NCBI GenBank assembly: GCA_963923035.1
Contig: CAWUKT010000154.1
Coordinates: forward strand, 1-5,885
From: CAWUKT01 sp963923035
Lineage (GTDB): Bacteria > Bacteroidota > Bacteroidia > J057 > JADKCL01
DNA: 5,885 nucleotides
Direction: 5' to 3'
Of the stretch, positions 1 through 5,015 are shown one piece after another. A model generated the notes under the pieces. The model was not told the origin of the DNA and did no database searches. It worked only from the letters and a program-made list of their open reading frames with translations. A program made the translations under genes and the position numbers. Positions within the stretch are counted from its first letter, which is position 1. The number at the start of each line of letters is the position of its first letter.

Positions 1-21
1 CAACGCTTTTTTATGGATAAC

Positions 22-54
22 AAAAGAGGCCGCCTCTTTTGAGACAGCCTCTTT
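22..54 (-). terminator. Terminator hairpins downstream of the photolyase homologue
   Basis: AAAAGAGGC (22-30) and GCCTCTTTT (32-40) form a near-perfect inverted repeat around one base, realistically a 7-bp stem with a 5-nt loop. A second GCCTCTTT at 47-54 can pair with the same left arm, so two alternative hairpins are possible. Read on the minus strand it lies just after the stop codon at 61-63, and the U-rich arm serves as the tail. It may work in both directions, because the opposite strand also ends in a T-run. Confidence 0.7.
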
Positions 55-60
55 GGGCTT

Positions 61-1599
61 TTACCAAGCCGTCGACTGGCGGCGGTGGTGGCGTTCGCGG
101 GCGGCTTCCCATTCCGCCCGGTAGTCGGCGGCATTGTGCGGCAAGCAATGCCGGTCCCAGATAGCAGGCAGGGCTTCCTGCACCGGATCACTCATCCGCA
201 CATTCCAATATTTGTCCTTTGCCAAGCGGGTCGCTTCATCGTAATCGAAGAGCGGCGCCGGATAGTCCTTCCCAATTTCACAGCCGTAGAAGACCTGCTC
301 CATCTCGGTCATCGTCCACGGTTCGTAGAGCAGCGGAGCGGGTACATGGGCGAGTTCGGGGAGCCAGTGCTTGACAAATAAGCCTTCCGGATCGTATTGG
401 CGGGCCTGGTGGATGGGGTTGAAAATGCGCAAGGGATGGTAGCCGGTCAGCCCGCATTGCATTTGGATCTGGCCGAAGTGGATGCCGGGTTCGTAGTCAA
501 GGAACAATTGGGCGAGGTGGGTGGCAATGGGCTTGAAGTCTTGCCAGGCGGGAAATGCAGCAAAGGTCACCAGCATCGCCCGCATCCGAAAATTGAGGTA
601 GCCCGTGGCGGCGAGGCATTTCATACTGGCATCCACCATCGGGAAGCCCGTTTTTCCCTCCTTCCACGCTTCCAACCAATCCTTTCTTTCTCCCCGGTTG
701 AGGCCGAGCAGTCCTTTGTTCATGGGCGCGTGCTCAATCCACCAATCGCTCTCCAATTTCTGGATGTAATGGCTGCGCCACCATACCCGGGACAGGAAAT
801 GCTCCAGGTTCTCCTTCTTCTCGGGGCCGGCCTGGGAATAGGTCACGGACTGGAAAACTTCGCGGACGGAGATGTTGCCGAATGCGATGTAGGGGGAGAG
901 TCGGGAACAGCCGCGCCGGGATTGGGCGGGGCGGGCGAGGTGGCGGAGGTAGTTGTGGACGCGGTCGTGGAGGAAGCTCTGGAAATATTTCCGGGCAAAG
1001 GACTCGCCGCCGGGTTGCATGCCGTCGGGGTATTCCCGGAGCCAAGCGGGCATCGGGGGTCCCACGAGTGCTTCCCTGAGTTCGGGTGCCAGCTCCGCCC
1101 AATGGGCGGAGACGAGCTCGGGGTGCTCCAAGGGTTCGGCCATCTCGTCTTCCCAATCTTCCTGCCAGCCTTCGCGTTGCCAACGGCGGCGGAAGACGCC
1201 GTCCTGCCGGAATTCGCGGAGCGGAATGCCCTCCTGGCGGGCCCAGCGGAGGATTTGCTGGTCGCGGCGGAAGGTCCATTCCTGGCCGGTTTCCTGGTGG
1301 GCCCAGATGCCCCGCAGCTCGAAGTGCTGGGCGAGGCGCTGGAAGGCCGGGAGGACGTCGCCGTGGCGGCGGAGGATGTGGGCGCCGTGGGGCGCGAGTT
1401 GGCGGTCGAGGTCGTCGAGGGACTGGTGGATGAATTGGAAGTGGCGGGGTGCGCTTTCGGGCAGGGCCATGAGGCCGGGTTCGAAGCTGTAGAGCAGCAA
1501 AAGGGGCTCGCCGGTCCGGATGGCGCGGGCCAAAGGCGTGTGGTCGCGCGATCTGAGATCGCGCTTCAACCAGACAATATGTAATGGAGGCCGGGCCAC
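61..1599 (-). CDS. Cryptochrome/photolyase-family flavoprotein (non-canonical subclass)
   Basis: A 512-residue protein of the DNA photolyase/cryptochrome family, which binds FAD and uses blue light for repair of UV-damaged DNA or for signalling. Seen: an N-terminal alpha/beta antenna-type domain (about 5-135) opening with WLKRDLRSRDHTPL (10-23), and a helical FAD-binding domain (about 200-480) with SRLSPYIAFGNIS (232-244), TGFPMVDASMKCLAATGY (317-334) and RIFNP (391-395). Length is normal for the family. The start is GTG at 1597-1599: the family motif begins nine residues later, and no in-frame ATG occurs before an upstream stop. No Shine-Dalgarno is evident. Odd: the classical ASNNGGWQW-type segment after the FAD helices is replaced by EPGIHFGQIQMQCG (370-383). 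By eye this puts His374 at the flavin-N5 Asn position and Ile378 at the proximal tryptophan. It lacks the evenly spaced cysteines of Fe-S photolyases. Family is certain; CPD photolyase, (6-4) photolyase or cryptochrome role is open. Confidence 0.93.
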   Translation of the reverse strand: MARPPLHIVWLKRDLRSRDHTPLARAIRTGEPLLLLYSFEPGLMALPESAPRHFQFIHQSLDDLDRQLAPHGAHILRRHGDVLPAFQRLAQHFELRGIWAHQETGQEWTFRRDQQILRWARQEGIPLREFRQDGVFRRRWQREGWQEDWEDEMAEPLEHPELVSAHWAELAPELREALVGPPMPAWLREYPDGMQPGGESFARKYFQSFLHDRVHNYLRHLARPAQSRRGCSRLSPYIAFGNISVREVFQSVTYSQAGPEKKENLEHFLSRVWWRSHYIQKLESDWWIEHAPMNKGLLGLNRGERKDWLEAWKEGKTGFPMVDASMKCLAATGYLNFRMRAMLVTFAAFPAWQDFKPIATHLAQLFLDYEPGIHFGQIQMQCGLTGYHPLRIFNPIHQARQYDPEGLFVKHWLPELAHVPAPLLYEPWTMTEMEQVFYGCEIGKDYPAPLFDYDEATRLAKDKYWNVRMSDPVQEALPAIWDRHCLPHNAADYRAEWEAARERHHRRQSTAW

Positions 1600-1858
1600 A
1601 GGGGCATAACTTATCGCCTCGAGATATGTTTTTTGAGCCCTTTTACCCCAAATATGACTTCCAGCTTACACCCAAGTAGCGTATCCTGACCATTAATTTT
1701 ATAATAATGATACCGTCAAAACTGTCTCCTAAACGATTCAGATGGGAAAATGGAGAAAGAGAAGGGGGTAAAAAAGGAGTAAAACCCTTCAAATTCCTCG
1801 TAAATGGCTTGCAACCTAAAGTCCCGGTTCTCCGTTTACCTAAACAAACACTATAATT
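1600..1858. other. AT-rich intergenic spacer without a recognisable gene
   Basis: No open frame with coding character was found on either strand. Besides the possible minus-strand promoter at 1649-1675, the only structure seen is a weak inverted repeat, GAAGGG (about 1760) and CCCTTC (about 1785-1790), with a long A-rich loop and no T-run. It probably holds the upstream control region of the photolyase homologue and, on the plus strand, of the first RNA-like unit. Confidence 0.5.
1649..1675 (-). promoter_or_regulatory. Possible Bacteroidetes-type promoter for the photolyase homologue
   Basis: On the minus strand, TTG (complement of 1673-1675) is followed after 16 nt by CATATTTG (complement of 1649-1656), one mismatch from the Bacteroidetes -7 box TAnnTTTG. 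Initiation about 7 nt further would give a leader of roughly 40 nt before the GTG start. CATATTTG also occurs in the promoter-like block at 2387-2394. Spacing is a little short, so this is tentative. Confidence 0.3.
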
Positions 1859-1985
1859 CTCAGACGTTCTTTATTAGTGTAGCCAATAGTTAGGCATGAG
1901 TGTTTGAATTGCGAAAGTTTCTTCACGATTAGAATGAATGATGGGATGCCCCCTCGGATAGTATTCGAGGGGGCATCTATTTTTT
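1859..1985 (+). ncRNA. Diverged first member of the tandem small-RNA family (tentative)
   Basis: This stretch shares ordered short blocks with the two clear copies downstream: CTCAG then CGTTCTTT (1865-1872), AGTGT, ATAGTTAG, GTGTT, AGAATGAAT (1931-1939), and a terminator stem containing CCCCCTCG. The distance from CGTTCTTT to the terminator stem is 72 nt, against about 30 nt in the other copies, so it carries an insertion. I could not find the 5' hairpin or the promoter-like block seen in the others, and the 5' end is therefore unknown. It is either a diverged paralogue or a decayed one. The strong terminator shows at least that transcription on the plus strand ends here. Confidence 0.4.
1945..1985 (+). 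terminator. Strong intrinsic terminator of RNA unit 1
   Basis: GATGCCCCCTCG (1945-1956) and CGAGGGGGCATC (1966-1977) form a perfect 12-bp stem with a 9-nt loop. It is followed by TATTTTTT (1978-1985). The T-run on the plus strand fixes the direction. Confidence 0.88.
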
Positions 1986-2101
1986 CTCGCCCCTGAACCA
2001 CCCACTTTTTTATTTGAATTCTCCCATCAATACCAACCCTACTCTCCTCTTTGAAACTTTCATCAATAATTTAATTATAAGAATAAAGCCAAGCGCGATT
2101 G

Positions 2102-2129
2102 TTGAATCGGAGCGGGACTTGCATATTAG
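2102..2129 (+). promoter_or_regulatory. Promoter-like block before RNA unit 2
   Basis: TTG (2102-2104) is followed after about 17 nt by CATATTAG (2122-2129), a degenerate form of the Bacteroidetes -7 box TAnnTTTG. GCATATT and GTATTGTA are conserved at the same distance from the RNA hairpin in the downstream copy. Conservation supports a role; the exact boxes are uncertain, and an alternative -7 reading is TAGTATTG (2127-2134). Confidence 0.4.
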
Positions 2130-2133
2130 TATT

Positions 2134-2240
2134 GTAGCCAAATGAAAACGGCTGCTCAGTAGCGTTCTTTAAGTGTTATAGTTAGTGTTAAGAATGAATA
2201 TTCACCCCCTCGGTCACCAGATCAAGGGGGTGTCGCTTTT
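2134..2240 (+). ncRNA. Structured small RNA, tandem copy 2
   Basis: A transcript of about 107 nt is predicted. It opens with a hairpin, GTAGCC (2134-2139) pairing with GGCTGC (2150-2155) around a 10-nt loop. Next comes a conserved, mostly unpaired core containing CTCAGTAGCGTTCTTT (2155-2170) and the direct repeat GTGTTA-N6-GTGTTA (2173-2190), and it ends in a terminator hairpin. Against the copy at 2399-2505, stem pair 4 changes from G-C to A-U and pair 5 from C-G to G-C, both compensatory; pair 2 changes from U-G to U-A. This is the pattern expected of a conserved RNA structure. I do not recognise it as a known family. A trans-acting regulatory RNA is the simplest idea, but function and target are unknown. 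No coding frame of useful length is present. Confidence 0.68.
2203..2240 (+). terminator. Intrinsic terminator of RNA unit 2
   Basis: CACCCCCT (2203-2210) pairs with AGGGGGTG (2225-2232). A further short helix, GGT with ATC, lies inside a C-A mismatch. A weak T-tail, TGTCGCTTTT, ends at 2240. Confidence 0.75.
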
Positions 2241-2364
2241 AGGAGAAAGTTTTTTCAGGCCCTGCCCCATACCTTTATTAGCATTCCAACCCAAAAACAA
2301 CCAATAACACCCCAAAGCATCATTTAATTTAAATTTATTTTATAAGAATAAATGCAACTTGGGT

Positions 2365-2394
2365 TTTGGAATCGATACTTCGGTTGCATATTTG
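2365..2394 (+). promoter_or_regulatory. Promoter-like block before RNA unit 3
   Basis: TTTG (2365-2368) is separated by 18 nt from CATATTTG (2387-2394), one mismatch from TAnnTTTG. Initiation a few bases on would start the RNA close to the 5' hairpin at 2399. Its position matches the block at 2102-2129 in the other copy. Confidence 0.45.
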
Positions 2395-2398
2395 TATT

Positions 2399-2505
2399 GT
2401 AAGCAAATGAAACGGCTTACTCAGTAGCGTTCTTTCGTGTTATAGTTAGTGTTATGAATGAATTCACACCCGCTCGGTCCCAGATCGAGCGGGTGTTTCG
2501 GTTTT
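2399..2505 (+). ncRNA. Structured small RNA, tandem copy 3
   Basis: A predicted 107-nt transcript organised like the copy at 2134-2240. The 5' hairpin is GTAAGC (2399-2404) with GCTTAC (2415-2420), a perfect 6-bp stem with the same 10-nt loop length and a loop beginning AAATGAAA in both. The core CTCAGTAGCGTTCTTT (2420-2435) and the 18-base block at 2437-2454 are identical to the other copy, which marks them as the likely functional, perhaps target-pairing, part. The 3' end is a GC-rich terminator. It lies 225 bp upstream of the effector-like gene but is separated from it by that terminator, so it is more likely an independent RNA than a 5' leader. Confidence 0.68.
2466..2505 (+). terminator. 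Intrinsic terminator of RNA unit 3
   Basis: ACACCCGCTCG (2466-2476) pairs perfectly with CGAGCGGGTGT (2486-2496) over 11 bp, followed by TTTCGGTTTT. Compared with the unit 2 terminator, pair C2208-G2227 has become G2472-C2490, a compensatory swap, so the stem itself is under selection. Confidence 0.85.
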
Positions 2506-2729
2506 AGTGCTTCCCCATATAAGGTCTCTCCTCATTGTTTTCCCTTCCCTCCTTTTCCCATTCCCTATTTTCGTTTCCTTCCGAATTTTACCCCTTCACT
2601 AGTGAATTCCCCGCACTCACAGAGTACCGCGATCCTTTCCCCCCTCAATCCAGTAGCATTGTACAGTTGGATCCTGAGAACCAGGAAGTCAACACTCCTA
2701 AAAAAAGACCTGTTAAACACATTTTTGTA
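2506..2729. other. Pyrimidine-rich spacer upstream of the effector-like gene
   Basis: From 2525 to 2580 only 5 of 56 bases are purines on the plus strand. The rest is AT-rich, with no obvious hairpin or coding sequence. The frame of the downstream gene stays open back to about 2535, but that extension has a low-complexity S/F/P composition and only a TTG start, so I treat it as non-coding. CATTTTTG (2720-2727), one mismatch from the Bacteroidetes -7 box, sits directly before the ATG at 2730. If used it would give an almost leaderless transcript; this is speculative. Confidence 0.45.
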
Positions 2730-3551
2730 ATGGAAAAGAAAAGCCAACCGACGCAAAGAACTGCTATCATGGACGACAATGGACTCGTCCAAGCCAAAGG
2801 TGCCAACGGATTTCAACCCCCAGCTTTCCAATTGAAAGCATCTGGCAACCCGCCCGCTACCATCACCGCCACTGCTACTGCTCCCAAGCAATTTTCCAAG
2901 AATGGCAGTACTCCCGTCCAACGGACCGGCATCGAACTCACCACCGATGCTACTCCCTGGGATCCGTACGACGACGCCAAGAACTACCAGGACTACAACG
3001 ATATCGGTGCCGGACAACAGTACGTAGGTGGGATCAACGATAAGATTGGTACCCACGGCCTGTTCAACTGTTGCGCCATTGTCATCGCCGTCCATATCAA
3101 GTGTGGCAAGAACAACAATGACAACCGCTGGGTAGTCGGTATGCACCACTTCTCCGGCAATGACCGCCGCAACAAGCCCGGCTCCCGGGGCCAAACGCTG
3201 ACCTTTGAGGACGCCTACAATGACCTTCGGGAGGACACCGAAACCCAAGCTGCTAACCTGGGCCAGATCCAATCCACCCGCAAGGTATTGATCCCCGGAA
3301 CCGCTTCGCAGTGCCACTTCCCCGCCATCCAGGCCTTGGAGCAAAAAATGATGAACGACTCCCACGAAGAGGCCTTCAACAACGACTGGCATACCCTGTT
3401 CAATTCCTACCAGGCCAAGTCAGTTGAGATGCAGGGACAAGGCAACCCCTTGCGCTGCACCGCCGTTCAGGTACGTCCGGGCAAATTCAAGAAGTCCAAC
3501 CTGAAAGTCATCCACAAATTCCAGCCCCAATACGGCAAGGACCAACTTTGA
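2730..3551 (+). CDS. Putative secreted-effector-like protein with a CheD/CNF-like Cys-His domain
   Basis: A soluble 273-residue protein with no signal peptide or membrane segment. The start chosen is the ATG at 2730, where protein-like composition begins; the TTG-initiated extension upstream looks non-coding. Residues 1-66 are a low-complexity Q/P/T-rich leader with NGFQPPAFQLKAS (26-38), a segment I associate by memory with Bacteroidetes proteins loaded by contractile injection systems. The DUF4157 HExxH-type domain often following it is absent. A compact domain (about 75-265) contains THGLFNCCAIVIAV (108-121) and WVVGMHHFSG (134-143). Thr108, Cys114 and His140 match the T-x-G-L-x-x-C and G-M-x-H pattern of CheD, a protein-glutamine deamidase related to the CNF1 and BLF1 toxins. 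The Cys-to-His loop is about nine residues longer (26 against about 17 in CheD). Deamidase activity is an inference from this pattern alone. Further cysteines are at 115, 125, 195 and 243. A terminator follows; no injection machinery or immunity gene is in the window. Confidence 0.7.
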   Translation: MEKKSQPTQRTAIMDDNGLVQAKGANGFQPPAFQLKASGNPPATITATATAPKQFSKNGSTPVQRTGIELTTDATPWDPYDDAKNYQDYNDIGAGQQYVGGINDKIGTHGLFNCCAIVIAVHIKCGKNNNDNRWVVGMHHFSGNDRRNKPGSRGQTLTFEDAYNDLREDTETQAANLGQIQSTRKVLIPGTASQCHFPAIQALEQKMMNDSHEEAFNNDWHTLFNSYQAKSVEMQGQGNPLRCTAVQVRPGKFKKSNLKVIHKFQPQYGKDQL

Positions 3552-3583
3552 CAAAATTCATATCCCATATTTTTTCCGCAGCA

Positions 3584-3614
3584 GAGGCCACCTTTCCGGG
3601 TGGTCTCTTTCTTT
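3584..3614 (+). terminator. Intrinsic terminator of the effector-like gene
   Basis: GAGGCCACC (3584-3592) pairs with GGTGGTCTC (3599-3607), a 9-bp stem with one G-T pair and a 6-nt loop, followed by TTTCTTT. It begins 33 nt after the stop codon and separates this gene from the globin gene. Confidence 0.85.
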
Positions 3615-3658
3615 GGGGTTAAGGGTGGAGATTTGCGGGAAAATGCCTTCCTTTGACC

Positions 3659-4033
3659 ATGCGGATGGACCTCCAGAATCGCGACGATGTCGAAACCTTG
3701 GTACGGGGTTTCTACGACTTGGCGCGGGCCGATGCCTTGCTCGGGCCGGTCTTTGAGGGCGCCATCGGCGACGATTGGGACCAGCATTTTCCCTTGTTGT
3801 TTGATTTTTGGGAGCAAATCCTGTTCGGCACGGGAAATTACAAAGGCCAGCCCATGCAGGTCCACCAAGCCCTGCACCAACGCTTTCCGCTCCGCCAGGC
3901 TCACTTTGACCGCTGGCTGGAGCTGTGGGAGCAGAATTTGGAGGCCCGGTTTGCCGGTCCCCATGCCGAGACCGCCCGCTTGCGGGCGCGCTCCATTCGC
4001 CAGCTGATGGCCTTCAAGGTCCTCGGCACCTAG
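3659..4033 (+). CDS. Group III truncated haemoglobin
   Basis: A small haem-binding globin of the 2-over-2 fold, cytoplasmic, 124 residues from the ATG at 3659. An ATG at 3665 is an equally good start; a TTG at 3653 is less likely. Seen: FYDLARAD (18-25) with Tyr19 at B10; the group III hallmark HFPLLFDFWEQILFGTG (43-59) with His43 at E7; YKGQPMQVH (61-69) with His69 as the proximal F8 ligand; and HFDRWLELW (82-90) with Trp86 at the G8 position. The E7-to-F8 distance of 26 equals that of Campylobacter jejuni Ctb. Members of this group are linked to oxygen or NO/peroxide chemistry, but the physiological substrate is usually unclear. No reductase partner is nearby. fmt follows after 58 nt on the same strand without a terminator, so the two may share a transcript. 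Confidence 0.93.
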   Translation: MRMDLQNRDDVETLVRGFYDLARADALLGPVFEGAIGDDWDQHFPLLFDFWEQILFGTGNYKGQPMQVHQALHQRFPLRQAHFDRWLELWEQNLEARFAGPHAETARLRARSIRQLMAFKVLGT

Positions 4034-4079
4034 CATTGCCCCCACCGTTTCTCTTCCCGCTCCAATCTGATTAATTCCG

Positions 4080-4087
4080 TATCTTCG
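4080..4087 (+). promoter_or_regulatory. Possible -7 promoter box for fmt
   Basis: TATCTTCG, one mismatch from the Bacteroidetes TAnnTTTG box, lies 4 nt before the fmt ATG. No clear TTG was found at the expected upstream distance. If active it would give a nearly leaderless fmt transcript; otherwise fmt is read through from the globin gene. Confidence 0.35.
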
Positions 4088-4091
4088 CGCC

Positions 4092-5015
4092 ATGCGGATT
4101 GTATTCATGGGCACCCCGGATTTTGCCATTCCTTCCCTTCGTGCATTGGTCGAAGGCCCCCACGAGGTGGTCGGCGTCGTCACGGCCCCGGACCGGCCGG
4201 CCGGTCGCGGCCAGAAGTTGCGCCCCTCCCCGGTCAAGGTCTACGCTGAATCCCAGGACATTCCCGTTTTACAACCCGTCAAGCTCCGCAATCCTGAATT
4301 CGTCGCTGCCCTCACCGAACTGAAGCCCGACCTCGCCGTTGTGGTGGCGTTCCGGATGCTCCCGGAGATGGTCTGGAGCATTCCCAGCCAGGGAACCCTC
4401 AACCTCCACGCCGCCCTGCTGCCCGATTACCGGGGCGCGGCGCCATTGAATTGGGTCCTGATCAACGGCGAGACGAAAACCGGAGCCACCACCTTCCTGA
4501 TCGACCACAAGATCGATACGGGTTCGATGTTGCTCCAACGCGAACTGGACATTCCGGAGGAATGGACGGCGGGTGACCTCCACGATGCCATGATGGAATT
4601 TGGCGCCGAATTGGTGCGGGACACCGTCGCGGCCCTGGCCGCCGGAACCGTTGAGCCCCAGCCCCAGGACCACAGCAAGTTCATCCATCCCGCGCCCAAA
4701 ATCTTCAAGGACGATTGCCGGATCGATTGGAACCGCAGCGCCGCCGACCTGTACAACTTCATTCGCGGCATGAGCCCCTACCCGACCGCCTGGACCGAAT
4801 TGGAGGGGATTTCTCTCAAGGTGTTTCGGGTGCAGAAGGTAGAATGCGAAGGAGAAGAAGTACCGGGAAAATTGACGGTCTTGGATGGAAAAATCTTTGT
4901 TGGGACTGGGAAGGGATGGCTGGAAATCCTGGAACTGCAATTGGCGGGGAAGAAACGTATGACGGCCGGAGATTTCTTGCGGGGCTACAAAGGAGAATTG
5001 AGCCATGTGGAATAA
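4092..5015 (+). CDS. fmt: Methionyl-tRNA formyltransferase
   Basis: Transfers a formyl group from 10-formyltetrahydrofolate to the amino group of Met on the initiator tRNA, giving the fMet-tRNA used to start translation; cytoplasmic. The 307-residue length is typical. Seen: GTPDFAIPSL (7-16) at the N-terminus of the Rossmann-like domain; GTLNLHAALLPDYRGAAPLN (101-120) with catalytic Asn104 and His106 and the LLP-YRGAAP loop; and HKIDTG (139-144) with catalytic Asp142. The C-terminal tRNA-contacting domain (about 205-307) opens with RIDWNRSAADLYNFIRGMSPYPTA-type sequence (210-233). All catalytic residues are present. The last 60 codons are visibly more A-rich than the rest. The def gene (peptide deformylase), often next to fmt in other bacteria, is not here. 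The 3' end overlaps the next gene by 11 bp. Confidence 0.97.
   Translation: MRIVFMGTPDFAIPSLRALVEGPHEVVGVVTAPDRPAGRGQKLRPSPVKVYAESQDIPVLQPVKLRNPEFVAALTELKPDLAVVVAFRMLPEMVWSIPSQGTLNLHAALLPDYRGAAPLNWVLINGETKTGATTFLIDHKIDTGSMLLQRELDIPEEWTAGDLHDAMMEFGAELVRDTVAALAAGTVEPQPQDHSKFIHPAPKIFKDDCRIDWNRSAADLYNFIRGMSPYPTAWTELEGISLKVFRVQKVECEGEEVPGKLTVLDGKIFVGTGKGWLEILELQLAGKKRMTAGDFLRGYKGELSHVE

Larger units (their letters stand above)
2076..2240 (+). repeat. Tandem duplication, copy A (partner at 2341-2505)
   Basis: Copy A and copy B are offset by 265 bp, becoming 264 after one indel. Identical blocks are TATAAGAATAAA (2076-2087 and 2341-2352), CTCAGTAGCGTTCTTT (2155-2170 and 2420-2435) and an 18-base block starting GTGTTATAG (2173-2190 and 2437-2454), with shorter matches at GCATATT, GTATTGTA and GAATGAAT. 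The divergent parts keep the same length, and the stems diverge by compensatory change. This suggests an old duplication of a functional transcription unit rather than a recent repeat. Confidence 0.85.
2341..2505 (+). repeat. Tandem duplication, copy B (partner at 2076-2240)
   Basis: Second copy of the 165-bp unit at 2076-2240. It includes the upstream A/T-rich TATAAGAATAAA, the promoter-like block, the 5' hairpin, the core and the terminator. No flanking target-site duplication or transposase was seen, so duplication by recombination is more likely than transposition. Confidence 0.85.

Noticed and set aside
38..54. TTTTGAGACAGCCTCTTT-like sequence as an insertion-sequence end
   Set aside because: It resembles some IS termini, but there is no transposase, no second inverted end and no target duplication in view; a terminator hairpin explains it fully.
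397..1584. A 395-codon open frame on the plus strand opposite the photolyase homologue
   Set aside because: It is the antisense shadow of a GC-rich gene with clear family motifs; its Gly/Val/Ala/Glu-rich translation has no domain character.
1934..1996. A 20-codon frame starting ATGAATGATGGG
   Set aside because: It reads straight through the strong terminator hairpin and has no supporting signal.
2142..2427. Tiny open frames MKTAAQ (from 2142) and MKRLTQ (from 2407), both ending at the conserved TAG, as leader peptides
   Set aside because: The ATG lies in the loop of the 5' hairpin, and the differences between copies preserve base pairing rather than amino acids; there is no regulatory codon run or downstream structural gene.
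1859..2505. CRISPR array
   Set aside because: Only three units, long and structured, with no short direct repeats separated by uniform unique spacers and no cas genes.
2458..2730. A 90-codon plus-strand frame beginning inside the terminator of RNA unit 3
   Set aside because: It runs through a terminator hairpin and a C/T tract, giving a Ser/Pro/Phe-rich translation with no protein character, and overlaps the start of the effector-like gene.
1859..3551. Type III toxin-antitoxin system (RNA repeats plus toxin gene)
   Set aside because: Those antitoxins are short, contiguous repeats cotranscribed with a ToxN-like nuclease through one weak terminator; here the units are 265 bp apart, each with its own promoter-like block and terminator, and the protein is not ToxN-like.
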